From Myxocyprinus asiaticus (lineage: Eukaryota > Chordata > Actinopteri > Cypriniformes > Catostomidae), in the NCBI RefSeq assembly GCF_019703515.2, contig NC_059365.1, positions 37,095,501 to 37,159,500 of the forward strand: DNA of 64,000 nucleotides, read 5' to 3'. Made by a program: the position numbers and the translations under genes. The notes under the pieces are model-generated. The model saw only the letters and a list, made by a program, of their open reading frames with translations. It searched no databases and was not told where the DNA came from. This document shows positions 47,094 through 60,224 of the stretch, piece after piece. Positions within the stretch are counted from its first letter, which is position 1, and every line of letters starts with the position of its first letter.

Positions 47094-48363
47094 TACAGTT
47101 GTGCTCAAAAGTTTGCATACCCTGGCAGAAATTGTGGCATTGATTTTGAAAATATGACTGATCATGCAAAAAAACTGTCTTTTATTTAAGGATAGTGATC
47201 ATATGAAGACATTTATTATCACATAGTTGTTTGGCTCCTTTCTAAATCATAATGATAACAGAAATCACCCAAATGGCCCTGATCAAAAGTTTACATACCC
47301 TTGAATGTTTGGCCTTGTTACAGACACACAAGGTGACACACACAGGTTTAAATGGCAATTAAAGGTTAATTTCCCACACCTGTGGCTTTTTAAATTGCAG
47401 TTAGTGTCTGTGTATAAATAGTCAATGAGTTTGTTAGCTCTCACATGGATGCACTGAGCAGGCTAGATACTGAGTCATGGGGAGGAGAAAAGAACTGTCA
47501 AAAGACCTGCGTAACAAGGTAATGGAAATTTATAAAGATGGAAAAGGATATAAAAATATATCCAAAGCCTTGAAAATGCCAGTCAGTACTGTTCAATCAC
47601 TTATTAAGAAGTGGAACATTCGGGGATCTCTTGATACCAAGCCAAGGTCAGGTAGACCAAGAAAGATTTCAGCCACAACTGCCTGAAGAATTGTTCGGGA
47701 TACAAAGAAAAACCCACAGGTAACCTCAGGAGAAATACAGGCTGCTCTGGAAAAAGATGGTGTGGTTGTTTCAAGGAGCACAATACGACGATACTTGAAC
47801 AGAAATTACAGAAGTTACAGAAATACTCAAACCAGCCCATTTGGCATCAACAATCATGCCCTGGCCCAAATCACTGAGATCACATTTTTTCCCCCATTCT
47901 GATGGTTGATGTGAACATTAACTGAAGATCCTGACCTGTATCTGCATGACTGTATGCACTGTACTGCTGCCACATGATTGGCAGATTAGATAATCGCATG
48001 GATGATTGCTGGCGCCAGACGTGCTGGTTCGAGTATTTCTGTAACTGCTGATCTTCTGGGATTTTCACACACAACAGTCTCTAGAATTTACTCAGAATGG
48101 TGCCAGAAACAAAAAACATCCAGTGAGCAGCAGTTCTGTGGACAGAAATGCCTTGTTGATGAGAGAAGTCAACAGAGAATGGCCAGACTGGTTCGAACTG
48201 ACAAAGTCTACGGTAACTCAGATAACCGCTCTGTACAATTGTGGTGAGAAGAATATCATCTCAGAATGCTATTCTGAGATGCAGGTTGGCACTATTTTGG
48301 CAGCACGAGGGGGACCTACACAATATTAGGCAGGTGCTTTTAATGTTGTGGCTGATTGGTGTA
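47094..48363. mobile_element. Mosaic Tc1 locus built from three Tc1 families
   Basis: Segment 1 (47094 to about 47815) starts TACAGTTGTGCTCAAAAG and encodes the N-terminus of a Tc1 transposase (MGRRKELSKDLRNKV at 47477, one nonsense codon at 47684). Segment 2 (about 47816-48000) is the 5' part of the TACACTCACCGG family in reverse. Segment 3 (about 48001-48260) is the same family forward ([20 protein letters not shown]). The end (about 48320-48363, TAATGTTGTGGCTGATTGGT) is the terminal repeat of the TACACTGATCAGCC family. No segment keeps a catalytic domain. Confidence 0.8.
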
Positions 48364-48370
48364 TTTATAA

Positions 48371-48891
48371 ACAGTACTGTGCAAAGGTTTTAGGCACTTG
48401 AGAAAAAGGTTACATAGTGAGGATGTCTTCAAAAATAATGCCATAAATAGTTTTCATTTATCACTTAATGTCATACAAAGTCGAGTAAACAAAAAAGCTA
48501 AATCAATATTTGGTGTGACCACCTTTGCCTTCAAAACAGCCCCAATTCTCCTAGGTACACCTGGACACAGTTTTTCTTGGTTGTTGGCAGATAGGATGTT
48601 CCAAGCTTCTTGGAGAATTCACCACAGTTCTTCTATATATTTAGGCTGTCTCAATTGCTTCTGTCTCTTCTTGTAATCCCAAAATGACTCCATATTCAGT
48701 GGGGGGCTCTGTGGGGCCATGACATCTGTTGCAGGGCTCCCTGTTCTTCTATTCTATTTGCAAAAGAAATGTTTGTGAGTCTAAAATGTATATTTCCTAT
48801 TGACACACTAAAGCTGAAGATATAAATAACCATCTTAAGACAAATGTTTTTGTGAAGTATCTTATGTGCATAAGACCTTTGCACAGTACTG

Positions 48892-48892
<1 letters not shown>
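48371..48892 (-). mobile_element. Internally deleted Tc1-like element
   Basis: The ends ACAGTACTGTGCAAAGGTTT and AGACCTTTGCACAGTACTGT are inverse. The middle resembles minus-strand Tc1 transposase sequence (plus-strand GGTGTGACCACCTTTGCC and CCACAGTTCTTCT) but only part remains. It is 0.52 kb, with no intact frame. Confidence 0.75.
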
Positions 48893-48927
<35 letters not shown>

Positions 48928-50630
48928 GTATATACACCCTGCAATCCATTATTTCTACTTAGGCAATGGTTTAGTCCTGTGGACATTATATTGTACTGAA
49001 ATATATAAAAATGTACAGTATACGAGTATAACAATTTCAAATTCACAGCACCCTTTTCTGTTACAAAGCAGGAAGTGTCATATTCTGAAAGATTTTAATT
49101 GCATAAAACATTTGGTCTTGGTTAAAATGTTTAACCATTTAAGGTGGAAACAGCTTAAGAACATCATGATGTACCTTTAACTAAAAAATTTGTATAAGAA
49201 TCATGCATGTCACAATGGTTGTTGAGTTTTTGCCATTTTTAAGTTTAAACAAACCATTTAGAGTATGAAATAAATAAACACACTGTAACTATCATCCAAG
49301 GCACAATTTCATATTTTAAATGCTTAAGAATGAGGTAAAGTTCTTGGTATTAATATGTGCATAAACAGTGTAATGAGTGGTTTCTCTTCCTCTCGGATCA
49401 GTCCATCAAGCGGCAGTGCTGTTTGCCCAGGTGTCTCCTGCTGTTGGCTGGTCTGTCACTGTCTCTGGTGTGGCCGAGGCTTCCGCACTGAGTCTCCGGT
49501 AATCCGTGTGAAAAACACCACAAAGCAGCAGGTGCCCAGAGCACACAGGCCTGCCATCACCAACACTGGCACTGTCAATGTGTGTGGGTGTAGTGGTAGA
49601 AAGAGCGACAGGGACAGATAAAGAGGAAGAGACAAATAAATGCCTGGAGCTCTGCCCAACTCTATCATTATCTCATCAGAACATGTCTTTTAAAGGATGA
49701 CCCAGAAAAGCAGAAAGACTGGATTAATCTGGACTTGTTCCCATTTCAAACATGTTCCCTAACCACACAGGATCCAGTTTAGCTGGAAAGAGGAAATGAA
49801 AGTAATGCACAAAACAGCCACACTGGACTAATCATGTCAGGAGTCATATACACTGTGTACTGCATACTATCTTATAGAAATAGTTTGTGAAACTAAGTAT
49901 CGTCTAATGCTTGTGCGCTGCACTAGTATGCAGAACAGTATGTGTGCCTACAACAAGAGTACTGTTGCACGACCTCATTGCATGCGTGTTTATTTGGACA
50001 GATGGCATCATCATATCAAAATCAAAATTTCAAAGTCTCAGTCCTTGGCATTGCATTGTTCAATATTCAACAATATTCCATGTTCTGTTGTATGACCTAC
50101 TGCACATTTAGGCAAATTCAGTGGGTGATTTGTGTGTTTATGCATACACAAAATTCACATACTGCAGAAATAGTCAGTTTCAATATAACAAAAAAGAAAA
50201 AAGTTGAAATCTGTTAGTTATAATAAAAATCAACACCTGGGCCATGAAACTGCCCGAAGTTGAAGAAACACCCATTTAAATATACTTTTTAATCACGAAA
50301 CCAACAGAAAATCCAACACTAACCTGTCCAACTCAGACTGGCATCTCCTCCAGCAACACAAACAGATAATGGAGAGTCTGCCATCAGTTGGGTCAGAGCT
50401 TGAAAAAGCAGCATGTAGATGACAGACTGAACCTGTCTGATTAAACATTACATTACACATATCAAAGTTAACATGAAACAACATTTGCAACCCAATTTAT
50501 TTCTATAATGTGATGAATTTCCAAGTGAAACAGATAGGGCGGAACTTGATGTCCATCAGGAACTGACTGGATTGTGGAAAATGGTCTCTATATGACAGAA
50601 AAAAATGTGAATTTTGATGTTATGTTGACT

Positions 50631-52254
50631 TACAGTGCATCCGGAAAGTATTCACAGCGCTTCACTTTTTCCACATTTTGTTATGTTACAGCCTTATTCC
50701 AAAATGGATTAAATTCATTATTTTCCTCAAAATTCTACAAACAATACCCCATAATGACAACGTGAAAGAAGTTTGTTTGAAATCTTTGCAAATTTATTAA
50801 AAATAAAAAACAAAAACAAAAATTCACATGTACATAAGTATTCACAGCCTTTGCTCAATACTTTGTTGAAGCACCTTTGGCACCAATTACAGCCTCAAGT
50901 CTTTTTGAGTATGATGCTACAAGCTTGGCACACCTATTTTTGGGCAGTTTCTCCCATTCTTCTTTGCAGGACCTCTCAAGCTCCATCAGGTTGGATGGGG
51001 AGCGTCGGTGCACAGCCATTTTCAGATCTCTCCAGAGATGTTCAATTGGGTTCAAGTCTGGGCTCTGGCTGGGCCACTCAAGGACATTCACAGAGTTGTC
51101 CCGGAGCCACTCCTTTGTTATCTTGGCTGTGTGCTTAGGGTCGTTGTCCTGTTGGAAGATGAACCTTCGCCACAGTCTGAGGTCCAGAGTGCTCTGGAGC
51201 AGGTTTTCATCAAGGATGTCTCTGTACATTGCTGCATTCATCTTTCCCTCAATCCTGACTAGTCTCCCAGTTCCTGCCACTGAAAAACATCCCCACAGCA
51301 TGATGCTGCCACCACCATGCTTCACTGTAGGGATGGTATTGGCCAGGTGATGAGCGGTGCCTGGTTTCCTCCAGACATGACGCTTGCCATTCAGGCCAAA
51401 GAGTTCATTCTTTGTTTCTCATGGTCTGAGAGTCCTTCAGGTGCCTTTTGGCAAACTCCAGGCGGGCTGTCATGTGCCTTTTACTGAGGAGTGGCTTCCG
51501 TCTGGCCACTCTACCATACAGGCCTGATTGGTGGAGTGCTGCAGAGATGGTTGTTCTTCTGGAAGTTTCTCCTCTGTCCACAGAGAAATGCTGGAGCTCT
51601 GTCAGAGTGACCATCGGGTTCTTGGTCACCTCCCTGACTAAGGCCCTTCTCCCCCGATCGCTCAGTTTGGCTGGGCGGCCAGCTCTAGGAAGAGTCCTGG
51701 TAGTTCCAAACTTCTTCCATTTACAGATGATGGAGGCCACTGTGCTCATTGGGACCTTCAATGCTGCAGAAATTTTTCTATACCCTTCCCCAGATCTGTG
51801 CCTTGATACAATCCTATCTCGGAGGTCTACAGACAATTCCTTGGACTTCATGGCTTGGTTTGTGCTCTGACGTGCACTGTTAACTGTGGGACCTTATATA
51901 GACAGGTGTGTGCCTTTCCAAATCATGTCCAATCAACTGAATTTACCACAGGTGGACTCCAATCAAGTTGTAGAAACATCTCAAGGATGATCAGTGGAAA
52001 CAGGACGCACCTGAGCTCAATTTTGAGTGTCATGGCAAAGGCTGTGAATACTTATGTACATGTGATTTTTTTCGTTTTTTATTTTTAATAAATTTGCAAA
52101 GATTTCAAACAAACTTCTTTCACGTTGTCATTATGGGGTATTGTTTGTAGAATTTTGAGGAAAATAATTAATTTAATCCATTTTGTAATAAGGCTGTAAC
52201 ATAACAAAATGTGGAAAAAGTGAAGCGCTGTGAATACTTTCCGGATGCACTGTA
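50631..52254 (-). mobile_element. Tc1 element (TACAGTGCATC family), complete ends
   Basis: The ends are TACAGTGCATCCGGAAAGTA and its inverse TTTCCGGATGCACTGTA. Inverted repeats extend for roughly 200 bases on each side (to about 50815 and 52070). It is 1.62 kb with TA at both borders. It lies in an slc49a3 intron, transposase in the same direction as that gene. Sister of 30510-32032. Confidence 0.95.
50855..51851 (-). pseudogene. Tc1 transposase intact except for a 23-bp deletion
   Basis: From [15 protein letters not shown] at 51851 to GASTKY at 50855 the sequence is open in two frames joined at about 51407. Comparison with the sister at 30779-31798 shows that 23 bases between two GAAACAAA copies are missing. 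This removes the LWSDET motif with the first catalytic Asp and shifts the frame. The second Asp (FQQDNDPKH) and Glu (NPIEHLW) remain, and no other stop is seen. Adding 23 to the 997 bases gives 1020, the family length. Confidence 0.95.
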
Positions 52255-52332
52255 CACTCTATAAGAAGTTAGAATGCAAAACAGAAGTGAATACTGAAAC
52301 TGTTAAAAAAATCTAAACCTAAACAAAAGTTA

Positions 52333-52518
<186 letters not shown>

Positions 52519-52521
52519 TTA

Positions 52522-52767
<246 letters not shown>

Positions 52768-53287
52768 CTATCTATTAAGGATGCCATAAAATATCGATAA
52801 ATCGATTATTGATTGGCACGTAATTTTATCTATACATTTTTGAGGCAACGATATATTATCATCAGCCAACATTTAAATTAGAAGCCTAATGTGTGCTTTC
52901 AATTCACTGCCAGTTTCATTCCATTTAATGTAGTCTAATGTAATAGCTTTGGGAGACCACAAGGGGGCGACGTAACATTTACTAAAGCTGGTGACGGCAT
53001 GGACAAGGGACAGATCAAACACACATTACGAGCTGATGGGAGTCCAATGTTACAAAGGTTTTTGTACTTCTTTAAGAATGAACAAAGTGACTGATAAGTT
53101 TGCAGGTTAGTGTATGAAACTGGTATAACAGTGCAAACTGAACAATTAGAAATGGCAACATTTATTATGCAATTTCTCTGTATGTAGCCTTGAATAGGTC
53201 TTTCATTCAAGCTGTCAAACAATAAAAAGACATTGTTTGTAACTGAAATACATTTTATAAGCTCTAGGAAAGATACTTATACATGAT

Positions 53288-53731
53288 ATATGATAAGTGT
53301 GGGTGAGAAACAGATCAATATTTAAGTTATTTTTTTACTATAAATGTCCACTTTCAAATTCACATTCTTTTGTTTTTGACAATTTAAAATGTTTCTGCAT
53401 ATCGCCACTTACAGAGCAGGGAGGAGAATTTATTGTATAAATTACTTAAATATTGATCTGTTTCACACCCACACCTATCATATCACTTCTGAAGATATAC
53501 ATTTAACAACTGGAGTCTTATTTATTACTTTTATACTGCCTTTATGTGCTTTTTGGAGCTTCAAAGTTCTTGTCACCATTCACTTGCATTGTATGGAACT
53601 ACAGAGCTGAAATATTCTTCTAAAAATCTTTGTTTGTGTTCAGCAGAAGAAACAAAGTCATACACATCTGGGATGGCATGATGGTGAGTAAATGATGAGA
53701 GAATTTATTTTTGGGTGAACTATTCCTTTAA
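53288..53731. mobile_element. Foldback MITE, copy 5 (right half mostly)
   Basis: It starts within GTGTGGGTGAGAAACAGATC and ends TTTTGGGTGAACTATTCC plus TTTAA. It contains TGGAGCTTCAAAGTTCTTG, CATTGTATGGAACTACAGAG and CATCTGGGATGGCATGA, all family landmarks. It lies in an slc49a3 intron. Confidence 0.75.
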
Positions 53732-55423
53732 GTGTGGCTTAAGTGTCTTCTGAATGCTAATGCTAATTTCAAACTTCAAGGCTTTTTAAATTTGTCTTTA
53801 CAAACTTTCCTTCTTTAGTTCCACCCTAGTATTCCACAATAATGCAGAGGTCGGTTTTACATATGAGGTAAACATATAGGTTTGGGCTGGGAATAATTCT
53901 GTAGGCTTGAGTTGTGTCCTTACATTTGAGTATCCCTTAACACAAAGTATCTGCTGGTGAACAGGTGAACATTCCTATTCCCGAACCAAAACACACCATC
54001 AGGATCATGTATGCTCTGTTCTTCAGTAGCTGTAAATAAATGAGTGAAAGAACCACAGAAAAATCAAAACAAAGCCTAGAAAAAGGCAACAGGTAATTCC
54101 ATCTCATAATAAATTGTAAGGAATAAAAGTTGTAAACTTCAGATCATAGTCTAAGTGACCGAATTACAGTTATAATTCAATTTTGACAAAATGTGTAGTT
54201 ACTGCATTTTGCCTTTGCAAGCCCAACTAATAACTGATGCAAGCTACCCATCCCAGACAGGCTTGTCTAACTAAAACATAAATCTTTAATCCAAGGTTTT
54301 TTGCTTTGAGTGTTTCATAAGTTTTCGGAACATCCAAATTACTCAAGCGAACGCTGTAAGATTTGTAATGCGATCCATGTGTGACAAGGTAATGTGTTTG
54401 GAAGTGTCTTTAGTACTAGTTTAATGCCCTGTAGGAAAGGTTCAGTGCTGGAGGTTGCCACACTGGCAGACAGGGGTGTCGAAGGAACGCATTCACGAAT
54501 CCTCACTGTTGCTAGGAAACAGGCGATGATGGCGGGTATAGCATATATCAAGAGCTATGAGGCAGACAGACAACAGGACTGTTAGAGAGATACCTCATAG
54601 GAGAAATAAAATTCCTTTGTGACCAAGTTCTGTCTAAAGCTGTCCTACCAGCATAAGAAGATTATTAGTGTAACAAATCATCATGGGAGAGAAAATATTC
54701 GCAAAAAGCAGTCCGAGAGGATTTGCTGGAAAACAAAAGACAAGAATATTAGCCTACTGTAAACTGTAATATTTTTCTACATGCAGTGGGGTGCAAATGT
54801 CTGAGTCCACTAGTAAAAAGGTTTCTATTTTAGATTATAATTTACTACAAATATTTTCATTACAACTTCTGGTGTCCATGCGGGCTCAAGGGCATGCTGT
54901 CATTAAAGCAAAAGAAGCACATACCAAATACTAAGAAATTCAGAAATGCATGTATATTTCTCAAACTCTTACTCAAATTGTTATGCTAATAACCTCGTGT
55001 GACCCCACGTACACATGCATGGATGTTGTATTTTGGCTTCGCTACATGCAACGCATAATTTAAATGAATTTAAACCGACTGATTTCACTTCAGGAGACCA
55101 AACAACATGTCGCCGACCACAGCAGAGTTTGTCTTTGGGAGGAACGCCAACAAAACTACATCTGGTAAGAAACCTAATTTTTTGTATTTTTTTAATTTTT
55201 TATGATTAACATTTTTATTGATTCCAACATCAAACACAAAAAAGCAAAACATAAATATACAGAATCAACATTTAACTCCCACTACCAAGCCTATAAAATC
55301 TAGAGGGGGTCCAATAGAATTTATGTAAAATCTTGAATTGCATAAGGCGAACCCTTGCATCTCTAGATACAGACTTGACATTTTTTAGAATCCTAGCCCA
55401 CACTCCTTCCTCCAATACCAAGT

Positions 55424-58300
55424 TTAAATCTCCCATAATCTCTTGATAAAAGTTAAAGCTCCGTCCCCCAGACTCTGAATTAGCAGGGAATAATACACTG
55501 ATGCCTCACTGATACCTTTTCCAAAAGCAGTAATCACCTCTCCCAGGGTATCTGCCACTTTAAGGGGGTGTATGCTACTCCCAAAAACAATACAGAGCAG
55601 GTGGCGCAGCTGTAAATAACTATAGAACTGAGATCTGGGAATCCCAAAATGTTGAACCAAATTTTCAAAAGATCTCAATACTTCACTCTCATATAGGTCA
55701 CCATGTGTAGTAACCCCCCTCACAATCCACTCTGACCAGCAGAAAGGGGACTTATTAATACATAATTTAGGGTTCAGCCATATGCTTGAGGCAACATTTA
55801 AATAAATGTCCAAATTAAACACTTTGGACACCTTTGTCCATACCGAGTGAAAATGTAAGATAACGGGGTGTAACTTAACTTCTCTGATTAGTTTGATAGA
55901 AAGGCTTTGCAATGGCAAGAACTTCCTGTTCAATACAAAACCAGGGAGGGGCTCTCTCAGGTGGAAGCGACCAATGAGCCAAATGTCTGAGACCGAATGC
56001 ATAATAATAAAACAAAATCTTGGGTAGGCCTAGCCCACCTTTTTCAATCAGCCTATGTAACTTATTAAAATGTAATCTAGGACACTTACCATTCCAAATG
56101 AAGGACTTCTCTATGCTATCAAATTGCTTGAAATAAGAGAGGGGAACATCTACAGGGAGAGATTGTTACAGGTAGTAACATTTTGGAATACAATTAAATT
56201 TAATAACATTAACCTTCCCAATCATAGATAAATGTAATGAAACCCACCTGCCCACATCGCTCGAAAAACTTTTTATTAAGGGGTCAAAATGAACTCTAAC
56301 TAAATCAGACAAATTTGCAGGGAATAAAATACCCAAATACGTAATGCCCTGTTTGGGCCACTGGAAGGCACCTGGCTGGAAAGCCATTACTGGGCACGAT
56401 GCTGCAGAGCCAAAGCATCGGATTTAGACCAATTAACTCTCTATCCTGAGAAATTAGAAAAGGAATTAATAATTCTATGGAGGCAAGGCATAGATCTAAT
56501 GGGGTTGGAGACGAATAATAAAATATCATCTGCATAAAGCAAAAGTTTATGTGCCATACCTCCCGCCACCACCCCTGGAAAATCATCTTCCCTTCTTATC
56601 GTGGCTGCTTATGGTTCCAGGGCAAGACAGAACAATAATGGGGAAAGAGGGCATCCCTGCCGGGTGCCCCTGTCTAGAGTAAAATAATCTGAAATTAATC
56701 CATTTGTTTGTACCGCCACTACTGGGTGTCTATAAAGTAACTTAATCCATCCAATAAAAGTATTCCTGAACCTGTATATTTCCAAAATCTTAAAAAGATA
56801 ATCCCATTCTACCATATCAAAGGCCTTTTCGGCATTAAGTGAGATGGCAGCGACCGGAGTCTGATCATTCGCCACAGGCTACATGATATTGATGAAACAC
56901 CTAATGTTATCAGAAGAGCTGCGGCCCCGAATAAACCCTGCCTGATCTATATGCATAACAGATGTCATAACTTTACTTAATCGGTTAGCCAGAATTGACA
57001 ATATTTTTACATCTAGCTGGATCAGGGAAATTGGACGATAACTCTTACACTCGCTTGGATCTTTGTCCTTTTTAAGAATCAGACTGATCCGGGCTTGTGT
57101 CATGGTTGGTGGAAGCTTTCCATTCTTTAATGATTCTGTATAAACTTCTAACAAAAGTGGAGCCAGTTCTGTAGCATAAGATTTAAAAAATTCAGCAGCA
57201 AAGCCATCTGGCCCCGGAGGCTTGCCTGTAGGCAAGGCCTTAATTACCTTGCCAAGCTCCTCCAATGTTATCTCAGAATCAAGAATTTTTTTTTGCTCAG
57301 TCGTCAGTTTAGGGAGTTCTAATGGTTCCACAAAGTTTCTAATATCTTCATCAGTAGACGAAGACGTGGAACTATAGTGATCAAGATAGAATTCTTTAAA
57401 AGCATTATTAATATCAATAGCCGAGGTAAAAATTTCACCACCAACAGATTTCACTGAGGGAATGGTAGAAAAAGACTCTCTCTGCTTAATATATCTAAAC
57501 AGAAGTTTTCCTGCTTGTCCCCCAACTCAAAGTATGACTGTCTTGCCCTGAATAGCCAAAACTCCACCTTCCGTGACAAAATAGTATTATATCTGTATTT
57601 TAATCGGGTCAATTCTCTGAGGCCATCAGATGACATTCGGTGCTTCAGCTTTGCCTCAGCACTTTTAATATTCCCTTCCAACTCCACGAGTAATCGTGCT
57701 TTGGATTTTTTGATGAATGAGGCATGTATGATCCAACCCCTGAGAACCGCCCAAGCCACGTCTCCATATAAACATTGATTTCGGCCTTTAACATTTGTTG
57801 AAATTCAGGATTTTGCAAAAGGGATACATTAAAGCACCAACTATATGATTTATTTTTCTCCATATGTGGCAACACCTCTAATCTCACCTAGAATAAAGCT
57901 TATGGACTGATGAAAAAAAAACTATAGCCCCTACCAGATGGGTTCAAAAGTCTCCAAATATCTGTAAGACCAAGATTTTTACACATCCTGTGAAGCGTCA
58001 CTGTTGCTCCAGGGGGCTTACACACTTTTGCTTCACTATGATCAAGTACTGAGTCCATCAATAGATTAAAGTCTCCTCCTAATATTATATCATGAGGGGT
58101 GCCAGCAGCATGCAGCATCCCTTCATCTATAAAAAAGCCCTGATCATCCTCGTTAGGTGCATAAATATTAGCCAAAATCAACCTTTGCCAATTAATTTCT
58201 GCTAAAACAATAATGACTCTTCCTAATTTATCTTTAATCTGTTTGAGACATTTGAATTGTAGATGCTTATTTATCAATGTAATGACTCCCCTGCTCTTAC
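55424..58300 (-). pseudogene. LINE ORF2: endonuclease and reverse transcriptase, multiple breaks
   Basis: In minus-strand order: endonuclease remains (LILANIYAPNEDDQGFF, DIILGGDFNLLMD near 58200-58060), then reverse transcriptase blocks LPTGKPPGPDGFAAEFFKSY and YRPISLIQLDVKILSILANR. These are followed by DQAGFIRGRSSSDNIR, NAEKAFDMVEWDYLF and RGTRQGCPLSPLLFCLALEP. The YADD box is encoded near 56545 but in a shifted frame. A C-terminal piece spans 56002-55424. Breaks at about 57900, 57455, 56880, 56600 and 56010 show it is inactive. Confidence 0.88.
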
Positions 58301-58739
58301 TTGAGCAAGCGCTAAAGAAAACATGTCCACCCCATATCTTTCCAAATTTTTCAGCTTCCTACAGGGAAAGATGCATTTCTTGAAGAAACACTAGATCATA
58401 TTTCTTACATTTAAGAAAATAAATAACCTTCCTTCTTTTTATGGGGTGCCCCAACCCATTCACATTCCATGTGGAGAGAGACAATCCACTTATATTAACA
58501 TTTGACATTTTGACATATTAGAAAAAATAAATTGTGTGTCAAAAATAAAATTATAAAGACCACATTCCAACATTGGTGTAACAATCAACCCCGAACTTCC
58601 CCCAAAACAAAGCAGCGGCAACTGGCATCCATCCCTCTAAACTCAAACAGTCCATGTACGCCTATGAGAGCCCCCGCGACAACTTTGCCGTCAGACTGCT
58701 CAAGTCCGGTGCTTCTATACAAATTTTGTGAGACAGAAT

Positions 58740-59480
58740 TACACAACAGAAAATAATCTATAAAACAAACTCCAGCCAATAGTCAGAATAAACAAAGAAC
58801 ATTTAGATTCATCTGCATAACTGTCCTGAAGGTGTGTTGCTCCACAGAATAAGCTCCAGCCACTTGCGGAACCAGCAAAAAAAAAAAAAAAAAAAAAAAA
58901 GCCATTCAGTTTCCACGGGTAGTCAAACGAATGTTCAGTGTGCCGGCTGTTACATGAGTGCAGCAGATGACCTAATCACTCCAATGTTTTGCAAGAAATA
59001 TTCCACAAAATAAACTCCATCCAATAGGAAGCATAAGCAAAAGGAACATGCAGATTCATCCACAAACTGTCCCGAAGGAGTGTTACTCCACAAAACAAAC
59101 TCCAGCCGCTAGGCAGAACCAGCACAAAAAGAAACAAAAAGGCGCTCCATTTCCTCAGACAGTCAAGTGAATGTTCAGTGAGTCAGGCCCACTTGGCTGT
59201 TACATGAGTGCAACAAATTCCCTATTCACTCCAATGTTTTGCAAGAAATATTCCACAAACAAACTCCATCCAATAGGAGACATAAGCACAAAGAACATGC
59301 AGATTCATCCACAAACTGTCCCGAAGGAGTGTTATTCCACAAAACAAACGCCAGCCGCTAGGTGGAACCTGCACAAAATGAAACAACAACAAAAAAAGGT
59401 GCCCAGTTTCCTTAGATGGTCAAGTGAATGTTCATTGAGTCAGGCCCACTCGGCTGCATCGAGAACATCACACAATGACC
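58740..59480. repeat. Tandem repeat of about 248 bp between LINE ORF2 and ORF1
   Basis: AACAT.TAGATTCATC/AACATGCAGATTCATCC recurs at 58798, 59045 and 59294, spacings of 247 and 249. TCCCGAAGGAGTGTTA, CAAACTCCAGCCGCTAGG, AGTCAAGTGAATGTTCA and CTCCAATGTTTTGCAAG recur with the same period. There are about 2.7 units, with an A run in the first. Confidence 0.85.
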
Positions 59481-59483
59481 CAC

Positions 59484-60224
59484 TCATTCCATTGACTTTA
59501 TGAAGGTCACCGCTTGCTGTGGGCATGTAAATATTTTGCAGCCATCCTTAGTATCTATTCCCAATTTGGCCGGGAACATCAGTGCAAAAGCGACCTTCCA
59601 TTGATGTAAGAGTTTCTTGCATTCCTTGAATCTATCACATTTTTCTTTTGTTGAATTCGCAAAGTCTGGGAAAAAGAAAATGCTGTGGTTCTTCCAAGAA
59701 AGCCTTCCTTTACTCCTCACCTTGCGTAACACAAAATCTTTATCGGATGATCTCAGAAATTTGGCCAGAATTGATCGGGGCCTGTCTCTCTCCGCAGATC
59801 TCCGAGCCGGAACTGTGTGAGCTCGCTCGATTTCCAACTTATGGCCTGTTATGTCGAGCAGACTCGGGAAGAGCTCATCTAGGAATTTCACCATATCTCT
59901 GCCTTCTTCATCCTCAGGAATTCCAACAATTCGGACATTGTTTCGCCGGATATGATTCTCAAGGTCTTCCAACTTTTCCCATAGATGCTCCAAGTCCACC
60001 TTGGTCGCTAGTGGGTTAGCAGCTAATTCCCTTTCCGATGACTCCAGATAATCGATCCATTCCTCAACATCCGTCACTCTTGTAACCAACTCAGTGAATT
60101 TTGTCTCCATGGCAGTGATCGATTGATATATTACAGCAAGATCCTCCAAGTCAGCAACGACCTTCATCAGCATCGCCATCCTGTTCAACAGTTGATGCTG
60201 AATCTCTTTCATCTCACTGGCCAA
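59484..60224 (-). CDS. LINE ORF1 protein, open frame
   Basis: A 246-residue open frame. The first 90 residues are rich in heptad-like hydrophobics and charged residues (MLMKVVADLEDL, ELVTRVTDVEEW), a likely coiled coil for trimer formation. The middle has ENHIRRNNVRIVGIPEDEEG, the hallmark of L1-type ORF1 RNA-binding proteins (Transposase_22). HKLEIERAHTVPARR and RPRSILAKFLRSSDKDFVLR follow, as in the family. The true start may lie further upstream, because sequence before 60224 also reads as plausible low-complexity N-terminus. It is the only LINE frame here that stays open. Confidence 0.85.
   Translation of the reverse strand: MASEMKEIQHQLLNRMAMLMKVVADLEDLAVIYQSITAMETKFTELVTRVTDVEEWIDYLESSERELAANPLATKVDLEHLWEKLEDLENHIRRNNVRIVGIPEDEEGRDMVKFLDELFPSLLDITGHKLEIERAHTVPARRSAERDRPRSILAKFLRSSDKDFVLRKVRSKGRLSWKNHSIFFFPDFANSTKEKCDRFKECKKLLHQWKVAFALMFPAKLGIDTKDGCKIFTCPQQAVTFIKSME

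Larger units (their letters stand above)
45544..49455. other. Spacer between ncbp1 and slc49a3 (both 3' ends)
   Basis: It holds the ncbp1 3'UTR (no clear AATAAA found; a poly-T run lies at 45692-45725), a hAT MITE, a TA microsatellite (46983-47014), a Tc1 mosaic and a deleted Tc1. No host exon was found in the rest. Confidence 0.6.
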
